Shown here piece by piece: positions 41,054 to 50,585 of a stretch of 54,007 bases of DNA. A model generated the notes under the pieces. That model searched no databases, was not told where the DNA came from, and saw nothing but the letters and a program-made list of their open reading frames with translations. The translations under genes were made by a program, and so were the position numbers. This DNA is from an uncultured Flavobacteriales bacterium (lineage in GTDB: Bacteria > Bacteroidota > Bacteroidia > Flavobacteriales > BACL11). How positions within the stretch are numbered: the first letter of the stretch is position 1; each line of letters begins with the position of its first letter. Location: contig CAJQHO010000032.1 of NCBI GenBank assembly GCA_905478185.1, forward strand, positions 1 through 54,007, in the 5' to 3' direction.

Positions 41054-41938
41054 CTAATTTGGTGTTAGCCCTCTTCTAGGTTTTTTGTATTTTTTTACTT
41101 TCGTTTGATTTCTTATATCAACATCTTGTTCCAACCACCATTTCCCTTTTTTGTAGTTGTAGGAATTAAATGTTCCTTCAGGGATGTAGTATTCATAAAG
41201 TCCAGTTAAATCTTTACGGCTAGGTACTAAATGGTCAAAAACTATACGTTCTTCTTTCTCATCATAATTAACACTGATTACTGTTTTGGAATCATATTGT
41301 AGTATTACTCTTTTCTGACTTTCTTTTTTTGATTTTTTAAAGATTGGAAGTCCGAATTTAATTTTGTTTTTACCAGAGAAATACATTACATCAATTATCT
41401 TTTTCGTACTGTATCCATCATGCCCATCCCATGATAGTATGGTGTAGTATTTTCTACCACTTTTTTTGATGTAAATAATATTATAAACTAGACCTCCAAA
41501 CCAAGTTGTAGCATCTAAATCTTCTTGATCTGGGTTTCTAATATTTGCAGAATTATCTACTAAAGGAATTACTTCAAATCGTTTTCTTCTTTTGTTTTGA
41601 TAATGCACTAAACCATAATATTCATAAGTGCCATTGTCTTTTTCAAAGAGCCAACTAAAGATCCTAAAAGTATTATCTGGGGAGTAGACTCTACCTGTAT
41701 TTACTAAAGAGTCGAAAGGGAACTTAAAAGACTTTTCATATTGCAGTACTTCAGTTAAATTTTCAATAAATGCTGTATTTGCTGTTCTTTTTTCTTCTTC
41801 AGTATCAGCATTCATTATAGTGTAAGCCATTACTTTTAAAGTGTCTTCATACTCAGCAAATAGGGTAGCATTTCCTTTTTGGGCGAATGCTGAAAAGCAT
41901 AAAAATACAAGAATGTTAATTAATATTAGTTTTTTCAT
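41054..41938 (-). CDS. Secreted hypothetical protein of unknown function
   Basis: 294 aa intact ORF with signal peptide MKKLILINILVFLCFSAFAQ; FGGLVYNIIYIKKSGRKYYTILSWDGHDG. Confidence 0.75.
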   Translation of the reverse strand: MKKLILINILVFLCFSAFAQKGNATLFAEYEDTLKVMAYTIMNADTEEEKRTANTAFIENLTEVLQYEKSFKFPFDSLVNTGRVYSPDNTFRIFSWLFEKDNGTYEYYGLVHYQNKRRKRFEVIPLVDNSANIRNPDQEDLDATTWFGGLVYNIIYIKKSGRKYYTILSWDGHDGYSTKKIIDVMYFSGKNKIKFGLPIFKKSKKESQKRVILQYDSKTVISVNYDEKEERIVFDHLVPSRKDLTGLYEYYIPEGTFNSYNYKKGKWWLEQDVDIRNQTKVKKYKKPRRGLTPN

Positions 41939-41986
41939 TTAGAGGATGGTGACAAAAAATTACTTTTGCACAAAGATAATTATTTG

Positions 41987-42991
41987 ATGAATTTACAAGC
42001 AAGAATACAGGCATTTACTCATTTAGGGGAATATTTAAAAACGGAGATACATCAAGAGTCAGCAGAAAAATTGTACTCTGCAGAGGTGCTCAACCCTTGG
42101 TTTACCAAGGAAAATATTGATAAAGCCCTAAACGCTTGGCATGAGCAGTTAAAAGTAGATATGTTTTCCGCTTGGCTGAGTCCTTATAAACTAAAGGAGG
42201 TAGCGAGCCCAAAAAAGGTACTTATTATCATGGCAGGGAATATTCCTTTAGTAGGTTTTCATGATTTTCTTACTGTGCTTATTTCAGGACATAAAGTAGT
42301 GATTAAAATGTCAAGTACCGATAATGTGATTTTGAGGTTGCTTATTGATAAGCTCATCAGTATTGCCCCTGAATTTAAGGAGCGTATTTCCTTTATTGAA
42401 GAAGTAAAAAACAGAAAGTTTGATGCCGTAATTGCTACAGGAAGTGATAATTCTGCTCAGTACTTTGAGTATTATTTTAAAGGGGCTAAAAAGATAATCC
42501 GTAAAAACAGAAGGTCAGTTGCTGTGTTGGACGGTAGTGAATCGGCTATGGAATTGCAAGGATTGGCCAATGATGTGTTTGCTTATTTTGGACTAGGTTG
42601 TCGTAATGTTTCCAAGTTATTTTTGCCAAAAGAGTTTGACTTAGATAATCTGTTTAAAGCATTCTATCCCTATTCTGATGTGGTAAATCATAAAAAATAT
42701 GGTAATAATTACGATTATAATAAAGCCATTTTCCTAATGGGAAGTAATGATTTGATTGAAAACGGATTTCTACTGATGAAAGAGGATAAATCCTTACTTT
42801 CCCCAGTGGCTATGTTGTATTATGAATTCTATAACGATATGCATACGGTAGAGCAGTTTGTGGAAGAAAATGCTGAACAACTGCAATGTGTTGTTTCAAA
42901 AAAGGATATTGCCTTTGGAAATACACAAAAACCTAACCTTTGGGATTATGCTGATGGAGTGGATACAGTAGAATTTTTGAGGGATCTATAA
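41987..42991 (+). CDS. LuxC-like acyl-CoA reductase
   Basis: ATG at 41987 (ORF track uses a TTG at 41966); VLIIMAGNIPLVGFHDFLTVLISGHKVVIKMSSTD, FGLGCRNVSKLFLP. Confidence 0.83.
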   Translation: MNLQARIQAFTHLGEYLKTEIHQESAEKLYSAEVLNPWFTKENIDKALNAWHEQLKVDMFSAWLSPYKLKEVASPKKVLIIMAGNIPLVGFHDFLTVLISGHKVVIKMSSTDNVILRLLIDKLISIAPEFKERISFIEEVKNRKFDAVIATGSDNSAQYFEYYFKGAKKIIRKNRRSVAVLDGSESAMELQGLANDVFAYFGLGCRNVSKLFLPKEFDLDNLFKAFYPYSDVVNHKKYGNNYDYNKAIFLMGSNDLIENGFLLMKEDKSLLSPVAMLYYEFYNDMHTVEQFVEENAEQLQCVVSKKDIAFGNTQKPNLWDYADGVDTVEFLRDL

Positions 42992-42995
42992 ATTC

Positions 42996-44444
42996 CTATT
43001 GAAACTCATAAGCTCCAATATCAGGAATAATTCTTGAATTATCTTCAATATCATCTAAGATAATTAGAGGGTTTCCAGCATCAATAGCAGGAGAGTTTTC
43101 GTTTAAATGAAAGTCATTTTCGTACGCATCAACAAATTTTGGAGATTGGTTAATTATTGAATTGATGTAATGTTCGTTATCCGTATCAATTGTTGGATCT
43201 AGCTTGATGAGACAATGGTCAATAGTATAATTGAATTCGCCTAGTTCCTGTTCCTGAAAACTCACTTCAGTAGAGAGTGAGCCATCAATAATGCAATTGG
43301 TAAAATTGGCTGCATCCAAATCCCTAATATAAATATTTCCATCTGCACCTTCATAATAGTTATTCAGTAGGATAGAGGGTGTGCTTCTATGGTTATAGTC
43401 CCAGTAGTTAGCAAAAGTACAATGTGTAAAGTTATATGTACCTCCAATGTTGCAGGCGACTGTATATTGTCCACATCTGCTTACAACTGTATTGGCAGCT
43501 GATATATTAGCACCTTGTCCTAAAATACCAATTGAAGACATATTTTTTATAATTGTATTATTGATTGTTACAGTAGGATTGCTGCTAGCTACAGTATCGG
43601 CATGTATGCCAATATTCCCATTTTTGATTATTACATAGTTAAACTCGTTATCAATACTTCCTGGCATTAGCCAAATTCTATCCCATTGTCCTGGTAATTC
43701 TTTGTACCAAGAGTCAAGTCTGTCACCTTGAAATGTAACTTCATTTTCTAGTGTGCCATTTACTTTAATACTCCCTCCACTTTGATCAGAAAAAGGGTTG
43801 CCAACAAGAATTCCTGAGTTTTTATGAAGATAAACATTACATCCTTCATTTATAATAAGTGTTTGTTCTGGATCAACAACAGCATAGCCGTATATTACAT
43901 GTGGTTTATCATTCTCCCAAGGTTCAGAGCAATCTAACTGATGATAGGGAAATAGAGTAGTATCGTTTCCGTCAATAATAACTCCATATGAATTTGCTGT
44001 GTGAAAGTGAGCGTCTTGTCCCCATGCAACTACATCAACATCTTGTTTCTTTGTTCCTGTTGTAAATACTAAAGAGTCAGCCAATACATATGGGGTGGTG
44101 TTTAGTGATGGATCAATTGTTACTTCTAAAAAGATAAAAATACTATCCTTAGCAGGGATTTCAATGTTATTTTGACTATTGCCTGCAACTCCATCAATAT
44201 TCATTCGGAAATGAGCGGAAGAATTTCCTAAAAGTGCAATATTACTTTTTACATCAAAATTATTATTATTGTAAACGGTAAGTGTTTTAGTAATTGAACC
44301 GATAGATGCAAAAACAGTGTCAAAAGTAATGGTGTCAGTAGAAAAATGAAGTGTGGCAGTGTTGCTGTTGTCATTATTTATATCGTCTTTCTTGCAAGCA
44401 AAAAGAATTGTTATAAGTAGTAGAGGAAGAATGTATCTTTTCAT
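42996..44444 (-). CDS. Lipoprotein with right-handed parallel beta-helix
   Basis: 482 aa; lipobox ITILFAC; NSPAIDAGNPLIILDDIEDNSRIIPDIGAYEFQ C-terminus. Confidence 0.8.
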   Translation of the reverse strand: MKRYILPLLLITILFACKKDDINNDNSNTATLHFSTDTITFDTVFASIGSITKTLTVYNNNNFDVKSNIALLGNSSAHFRMNIDGVAGNSQNNIEIPAKDSIFIFLEVTIDPSLNTTPYVLADSLVFTTGTKKQDVDVVAWGQDAHFHTANSYGVIIDGNDTTLFPYHQLDCSEPWENDKPHVIYGYAVVDPEQTLIINEGCNVYLHKNSGILVGNPFSDQSGGSIKVNGTLENEVTFQGDRLDSWYKELPGQWDRIWLMPGSIDNEFNYVIIKNGNIGIHADTVASSNPTVTINNTIIKNMSSIGILGQGANISAANTVVSRCGQYTVACNIGGTYNFTHCTFANYWDYNHRSTPSILLNNYYEGADGNIYIRDLDAANFTNCIIDGSLSTEVSFQEQELGEFNYTIDHCLIKLDPTIDTDNEHYINSIINQSPKFVDAYENDFHLNENSPAIDAGNPLIILDDIEDNSRIIPDIGAYEFQ

Positions 44445-44896
44445 TACCTCATATTTCTGATTCTATCCATATCGCGTTTTTGGTCTTTTTCTTTTATGCT
44501 TTCTCTTTTATCGTACACCTTTTTTCCTTTGGCTAAAGCAATTTCTAGCTTTGCTTTTCCTTTTTCATTTATAAATAGGCGAATAGGAATAATAGCATTT
44601 CCTTTTTCAGTTACTTTCCCTAACATTTTGTTTAGTTCCTGTCTGTTAAGTAATAGTTTTCTTTCCCTTTTAGGCTCGTGATTAATGTAGCCACCATTAG
44701 GATATTCAGAGATATGCAAGTTTTTCACAAATAATTCATCACCATTGAAAACGCAATGTGCATCAGAAATATTGGCTTTATTGTTACGAATAGACTTTAT
44801 TTCTGTTCCTAGTAGAGATATTCCTGCAACAAATTTAGCAATAAACTCATATTCAAAGCTTGCTTTACGGTTTTTAATGTTGATTTTACCTGACAT
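44444..44896 (-). CDS. smpB: SsrA-binding protein
   Basis: 150 aa; NRKASFEYEFIAKFVAGISLLGTEIKSIRNNKANISDAHC, KGKKVYDKRESIKEKDQKRDMDR. Confidence 0.97.
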   Translation of the reverse strand: MSGKINIKNRKASFEYEFIAKFVAGISLLGTEIKSIRNNKANISDAHCVFNGDELFVKNLHISEYPNGGYINHEPKRERKLLLNRQELNKMLGKVTEKGNAIIPIRLFINEKGKAKLEIALAKGKKVYDKRESIKEKDQKRDMDRIRNMR

Positions 44897-44901
44897 AGTT
44901 G

Positions 44902-44909
44902 CAAAGATA
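44902..44909 (-). promoter_or_regulatory. -7 box TATCTTTG of smpB, 5 nt from the start codon
   Basis: Reverse strand TATCTTTG-CAACT-ATG. Confidence 0.5.
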
Positions 44910-44976
44910 GTATTTAGATGTTAGATATTAGAAGTTAGTCAAAAATGTCTCATGTCTAAATACTTAATGCTAAAAT

Positions 44977-45843
44977 CTATCCTAATGCTACATCAAGAAC
45001 CATCATTACAATAAATCCTGCAATTAGTCCCATAGTTGCTAAATCCGTATTTCCACCCCTTTGGCTTTCAGGGACTACTTCTTCTACTACAATAAAAATC
45101 ATTGCTCCTGCTGCAAAAGCTAGGGCATAAGGTAAAATAGGAAGAACTGTCATTACAATTGCAGCTCCAATTACTGCAAAAATTGGCTCAACTATTGCTG
45201 ATAATTGTCCCCATTTCCATGATTTCCATCTGCTAACTCCTTGTCTTCTAAGTGGCATTGAAACTGCAAATCCTTCAGGGAAATTTTGTATACCTATTCC
45301 AATTGCTAGTGCAATTGCGGACCCTATTGTAAATACTGAATGTCCTTCCATTCCTAATATTTCAGGATTAGCCAATGCTCCAAATGCAACTCCAACTGCT
45401 AATCCTTCAGGAATATTATGTAAAGCAATTGCTAGTACTAAAAGAATAGTTTTACGCCAGTTTGTTTCAACTCCCTCTGCCTCTTCTCTTTTTGCAAATA
45501 TGTGTAAGTGAGGTATAATTTTATCTAACCCAAACAAGAAAGCAGCCCCTAAAAAGAAACCAATAGCAGGAGCAAGCCATACGGGTGAATCTGATATTCC
45601 CATTTCATTTTGCATTTCAACATAAGCAATTGATGGTGCTAAAAGCGACCAAAAACTAGCAGCAATCATAACTCCTCCAGTAAATCCTAATGATATGTCA
45701 AGTGCCTTTCTGTTTGATGTTTTGAATAGGAATACTAAAGATGCCCCTAATGCAGTTAGCGCCCAAGTAAAAAGTCCTGCATAAAGGGCTTGCATTACAG
45801 GTCCTTGTTGAACAAACCATTTGTATAATTCGTAATTTTCCAT
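44977..45843 (-). CDS. ZIP-family metal transporter
   Basis: 288 aa; LALHNIPEGLAVGVAFG, GIQNFPEGFAVSMPLR, VVEEVVPESQ. Confidence 0.93.
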   Translation of the reverse strand: MENYELYKWFVQQGPVMQALYAGLFTWALTALGASLVFLFKTSNRKALDISLGFTGGVMIAASFWSLLAPSIAYVEMQNEMGISDSPVWLAPAIGFFLGAAFLFGLDKIIPHLHIFAKREEAEGVETNWRKTILLVLAIALHNIPEGLAVGVAFGALANPEILGMEGHSVFTIGSAIALAIGIGIQNFPEGFAVSMPLRRQGVSRWKSWKWGQLSAIVEPIFAVIGAAIVMTVLPILPYALAFAAGAMIFIVVEEVVPESQRGGNTDLATMGLIAGFIVMMVLDVALG

Positions 45844-45845
45844 GT

Positions 45846-46502
45846 TTAATTTGTTTTAATTAAAAGGTGTTTTGCTACATCATTACTGATGTGTTGTTTG
45901 GTATTTCCTATTTTGATGCTGATTGATTGATCAAAAGATATCTTTTCTAAAAGCTTAATTTCTGTACCTATGCTGATATTTAACTTTGTTAAGTAATCTA
46001 AAAATGGCTTTTCATCTAATGTTACTCCCATAACCTTTCCATTTGTTCCTTCTGATAATTTATTTAAAGGTATAGTATTTGTTGTTGGGATTTTTCCATC
46101 TTTTGTAGGGATAGGCTCTCCATGAGGGTCAAATTTTGGGCAATCTAAAAAGGCATCTAATCTGTCTACAAGTTCTTCTGATTTTATGTGCTCTAGTTGT
46201 TCGGCTACATAATGAACTTCTCCCCAGTCAAAGTTTAAGTTATTCACTAAAAAAGTTTCCCATAATCTATGTTTTCTTATTACTGATGTTGCAAAAGAGT
46301 TTCCTTTTTTTGTTAATGATACACCTTTGTATTTCTTGTATTTTACAAGTTTTTTGTCTTGCAATTTCTTTAGCATATCTGATACTGATGCTGCAGATGT
46401 TCCAATTTCTCCTGCAATAGCATTGGTAGAAACTTTCCCATCAGAATTTAAACTAATGGATAAAATAGCTTTTAAATAATTTTCTTCTGCTAAAGTAATC
46501 AT
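45846..46502 (-). CDS. DtxR/MntR-family metal-dependent transcriptional regulator
   Basis: 218 aa; LAEENYLKAILSIS, AGEIGTSAASVSDMLKKLQDKKLVKYKKYKGVSLTKKG, HRLWETFLVN, DCPKFDPHGEPIP. Confidence 0.93.
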   Translation of the reverse strand: MITLAEENYLKAILSISLNSDGKVSTNAIAGEIGTSAASVSDMLKKLQDKKLVKYKKYKGVSLTKKGNSFATSVIRKHRLWETFLVNNLNFDWGEVHYVAEQLEHIKSEELVDRLDAFLDCPKFDPHGEPIPTKDGKIPTTNTIPLNKLSEGTNGKVMGVTLDEKPFLDYLTKLNISIGTEIKLLEKISFDQSISIKIGNTKQHISNDVAKHLLIKTN

Positions 46503-46506
46503 TTGG

Positions 46507-46514
46507 CAAAAGTA
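46507..46514 (-). promoter_or_regulatory. -7 box TACTTTTG of the MntR-family gene, 4 nt from the start codon
   Basis: Reverse strand TACTTTTG-CCAA-ATG. Confidence 0.5.
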
Positions 46515-46539
46515 ATAATTAAATTAATATAAAAAAAAG

Positions 46540-46555
46540 TTTAGACATGTCTAAA
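46540..46555. promoter_or_regulatory. Candidate MntR/DtxR-type operator: 16-bp perfect palindrome TTTAGACATGTCTAAA
   Basis: Perfect inverted repeat in the divergent intergenic region between the metal regulator (start 46502) and the TonB receptor (start 46602). Confidence 0.75.
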
Positions 46556-46601
46556 AATTTAGATATTTGCCCAGCTTAACTAAAATCAAAAAAACCAAAA
46601 A

Positions 46602-48899
46602 ATGAATAGAATAATTAACCTAGTAATAATTGTATTTTTCATGATTTCTTTAACAGAAAATTCGCAAACAGTAAAAGGGAAAAATAACATCAAAAAATGA
46701 AGTTATACCTTTTGCAAACATCATTATTGAGGGAACAAAATTGGGTGTTTCGGCTGATGAAAATGGAAATTATGTTATTAAAAATGCACCATTAGGTCAT
46801 CATCATATTATTGCATCAGCAGTTGGAATTATAACTAAGAAGTCTCATAATGATGTTAATAAAGGAATAAATACTATTAATATTGAGTTAGTATCATCTG
46901 TATATAATTTGGATCAAGTGGTAGTTACAGGAACTAAAACATTTAAGAGAAGAACGCAATCCCCTGTAATTGTAAATGTGATGGATAGCAGACAATTAGA
47001 GAGTGTTCAAGCATGTAATTTGGCAGTAGGTCTTAATTTTCAGCCAGGATTAAGGGTAGAGACTGATTGTCAAACTTGTAATTATACCCAATTGAGAATG
47101 AATGGATTGGCTGGTGGTTATTCTCAAATCCTTATAAACGGAAGGCCAATTTTTAGTCCTTTAACAGGGCTATATGGGATGGAGCAAATCCCTACTAATA
47201 TGATTGATAGGATTGAAATTGTAAGAGGAGGAGGTAGTTCGCTTTACGGCTCATCAGCAATTGGAAGGGTAGTAAATGTAATAACTAAATTACCTACTAC
47301 TAATAATTTTAGTTTTGGATATGATAATAGTAGAATTAATAGCTCGGCTGAAGATAAGGTTTTTCATGGAAATGCAACTGTTGTAACTGATAATAAAAAT
47401 TCAGGAGCTACATTTTTTGTAAATAATCGTGATAGAATGTGGTACGATCATAATGGAGATAATTACTCAGAATTACCTGTTTTAAAAGACAATACTTTCG
47501 GGGCTAATTTCTTTTTCTTACCATCTAAAAATCAAAAAATAGAAGTAAATATGGGTAGTTTGCATGAGTATCGTTTTGGTGGAGAAATGATTACAGGTGC
47601 GCCACATTTTGCAATGCAATCAGAAGAAAGAGTGCATTATGTTTTGCTAGGGAATTTAGATTATCAGCTTAATTTTAATGATGACAACTCATCTCTTATT
47701 ACTTATTTGGCGGCACAACAAACTAAGCGTGAGCATTATACTGGTATCAGACCAGAGGTTGGTGCTGATGAAGAACATTTGGCTAATCCTCCTTATGGAA
47801 TTTCATTAAATACAACTAAGCAAGGTGGTTTTCAGATGAATCATAAGATAAATAAGTTGTTTGGTCCAAATGTATTTACAATCGGTTCTGAGTATGTTTC
47901 TGATGATGTAATGGATGAAATCTCAGCTTATAATTATTTAATTGACCAAAAAGTAATAACTCTTGGTACTTTTGTTCAATCTGATTGGGACTTGACTGAG
48001 AATTTTAATTTACTAAGTGGCGCTCGTTTTGATAAGCACTCACTGTTGGATAATATGGTGGTTAGTCCTAGGTTGTCATTGCTTTATAAGTTAAGGAAAG
48101 AAACTCAATTTAGAATGTCATACAGTACAGGGTTCAGGGCACCACAAGCTTTTGATACTGATTTGCATATGGCATTTGCTGGGGGTGGAATTTCTCGTAT
48201 TGTTTTGGCTGATGATTTGAAAGAAGAGCGTTCAAAAAGTTTAAGTGCATCTGTTAATTATGATAAAGCAACTGAGCATTATGTTTATGGTTTTACTTTT
48301 GAGGGTTTTTACACGCATTTAAATGATGCATTTTATCAAGATCCATCTGGAGAAGATGAATTTGGAGAGGTTTTTACAAAAAGAAATGGAGCTGGAGCTA
48401 CTGTAAAAGGTCTTACTATGGAGTTTAGAGCAAATTTAGAGCAAAAACTGCAGATAGAATCTGGTTTAACTTTGCAAAAATCATTGTATGATGAGGCGGT
48501 AAGTTATTCTGATGAGCTTGAGAGTAGAAAAGAATTTTTAAGAACTCCAAATAAGTACGGTTATGCTACTTTAACTTACTCTCCTTCTAGTAAATTAAAC
48601 TTTTCTGAAATTTAGTTCATACAGGCATTATGGATATATTGCATTTAGCTGGCGCTTCTGAGCAAACTGAGGATGAATTCATAAAATCACCTACATTTAA
48701 TGTAATTGGACTAAAAGCAACTTACATACAGCAATTGAGTAGAGTAGGAGCTAAATTAGAATACAGTGTTGGGGTTAAGAATTTAACTAATGATTATCAG
48801 CAAAATCTTGATACTTTAAAAGACAGAGATAGTAACTTTGTTTACGGTCCTAATTTACCTATAACAGTCTACTTTGGATTAGTGCTAAAATCTCTTTAA
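46602..48899 (+). pseudogene. TonB-dependent outer-membrane receptor; two 1-nt homopolymer frameshifts
   Basis: MNRIINLVIIVFFMISLTENSQTVKGK/ITSKNEVIPFANIIIEGTKLGVSADENGNYVIK...VVVTGTKTFKRR...plug and barrel...KLNFSE/NLVHTGIMDILHLAG...YFGLVLKSL. Breaks near 46680-46684 (+1) and 48608-48610 (-1). Confidence 0.88.
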
Positions 48900-48921
48900 T
48901 TAGTTACTTAAATATAAATTT

Positions 48922-48946
48922 AAAAGCCACTTAGTAAGTAGCTTTT
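48922..48946 (+). terminator. Probable terminator after the TonB receptor
   Basis: aaaagc(c)act-tagta-agt(a)gctttttt, one mismatch, followed by a T-run. Confidence 0.55.
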
Positions 48947-49174
48947 TTATATGTAAATTTACTTTTGTAAACAAAATTAGGAGTAATTTAAGGTGAGTAT
49001 TTTGTAATTTACAGATTTTTTAGTAAATGGAATGTATTCTATTTGTTTTCAGTTATTTACAGACTCTATATGTAATGTTTGTTATGTTATTTGATAAAGA
49101 AATTAGAATAATAATTTTAAAATGTAAAAACAAATTTGTAGTTTTGCTGTTAACAATTGTAAATAGTAAAGTAA

Positions 49175-49474
49175 ATGCACGAAAGGCTCAAAAATTGGAT
49201 GGGAATAGAAGGCTTAAAATCCTCAGCTTTGGCGGATAGTATTGGCGTGAATCGTGCAACAATTTCTCACATACTTTCTGGCCGTAATAAACCAAGTATT
49301 GACTTTTTTCAAAAGCTATTAAGTACATACCCAGATTTAAATTCAAATTGGCTAATAACAGGAATTGGCTATATGAGCACTAAAAATGAAACTCAAGATG
49401 TAAAAGTTTCCAAGAAAATAGGTAAAGTAGTTGTGTTTTATGATGATAATTCCTTTGAAGAAGTAGGTGAGTAG
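49175..49474 (+). CDS. XRE/Cro-type helix-turn-helix regulator
   Basis: 99 aa; SALADSIGVNRATISHILSGRNKPSIDFFQKLLSTYPDLNSNWLITG. Confidence 0.88.
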   Translation: MHERLKNWMGIEGLKSSALADSIGVNRATISHILSGRNKPSIDFFQKLLSTYPDLNSNWLITGIGYMSTKNETQDVKVSKKIGKVVVFYDDNSFEEVGE

Positions 49475-49534
49475 TTGTTAGTTTCCTGTTTGTAATCTAA
49501 TATCTATTATCTCATATCTTGTGTCTATATTTTT

Positions 49535-49542
49535 TACATTTG
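49535..49542 (+). promoter_or_regulatory. -7 box TACATTTG of pyrD
   Basis: Exact TAnnTTTG match, 14 nt before the pyrD ATG at 49557. Confidence 0.45.
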
Positions 49543-49556
49543 CGAAAAATATATCC

Positions 49557-50585
49557 ATGTACAGAATCGTCCGTTTTTTTTTATTCCTTTTTAATCCTGA
49601 GTTGATTCACCATAAATCATTTAAATTAATCAAATTTGGAGCAATTACTCCTGGAAAAAGTTGGGCTACACGATTATTGTTTAAAGTTGAAGACCCTAGA
49701 TTAGAAAGAGAGGTATTTGGACTAAAATTTGACAATCCTGTAGGGCTGGCAGCTGGCTTTGATAAAGATGCAAAACTGTTTGATGAATTAGCCTCTTTTG
49801 GTTTTGGTTTTGTAGAAATTGGGACGGTTACTCCATTACCGCAAGAGGGAAATCCTAAGCCTAGATTATTCCGATTGAAAGAAGATAATGCAATTATAAA
49901 CAGAATGGGCTTTAATAATCAAGGGATAGAAGCTGCAGTTGCTAGATTGAGAAGAAGAAAAACTAACATTATTATTGGTGGGAATATTGGGAAAAATAAA
50001 GTTACACCAAACGAAAAAGCAGTAGATGATTATGAAATCTGTTTTGAGAAATTATTTCCTTATGTGGATTATTTTGTGGTGAATGTAAGCTCACCAAATA
50101 CGCCAGGTTTGAGGGATTTGCAGGAGAAAGCACCTCTTACTGCTTTGCTAAACAGATTACAGGAATTGAATAGTGCTAAAGAGAGCAGAAAGCCTATCTT
50201 ATTAAAGATTGCTCCTGATTTAACTAACGAGCAATTGGATGATATTATAGAAATTGTAGCAGACACTAAAATTGATGGAGTGGTAGCAACTAACACAACA
50301 ATTGATAGAAGTGGGCTTAAAACGGATAAAACTAAGGTTGAGGCTTTCGGTTATGGTGGCTTGAGTGGTAAGCCAGTTAGAGTAAGATCCACAGAGGTGA
50401 TTAAGTACTTAGCGGATAAATCCAACAGAGCATTCCCAATTATTGGAGTGGGAGGTATACACAGTGCTGAAGATGCATTGGAAAAACTAGATGCAGGAGC
50501 AACATTATTGCAAGTTTATACGGGCTTCATTTATGAGGGTCCAGCACTAGTAAAAAGGATTAATAAGGCAATATTGAAGAGATGA
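49557..50585 (+). CDS. pyrD: Dihydroorotate dehydrogenase (quinone)
   Basis: Start trimmed to the ATG at 49557; [60 protein letters not shown]. Confidence 0.95.
   Translation: MYRIVRFFLFLFNPELIHHKSFKLIKFGAITPGKSWATRLLFKVEDPRLEREVFGLKFDNPVGLAAGFDKDAKLFDELASFGFGFVEIGTVTPLPQEGNPKPRLFRLKEDNAIINRMGFNNQGIEAAVARLRRRKTNIIIGGNIGKNKVTPNEKAVDDYEICFEKLFPYVDYFVVNVSSPNTPGLRDLQEKAPLTALLNRLQELNSAKESRKPILLKIAPDLTNEQLDDIIEIVADTKIDGVVATNTTIDRSGLKTDKTKVEAFGYGGLSGKPVRVRSTEVIKYLADKSNRAFPIIGVGGIHSAEDALEKLDAGATLLQVYTGFIYEGPALVKRINKAILKR

Noticed and set aside
46136-46420. 94-aa antisense ORF within the MntR-like gene
   Set aside because: Hydrophobic low-complexity translation typical of the reverse complement of an AT-rich coding region.
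49027-49239. 70-aa ORF upstream of the XRE regulator
   Set aside because: Overlaps the confident HTH gene in another frame; translation is an AT-rich hydrophobic string without recognisable features.
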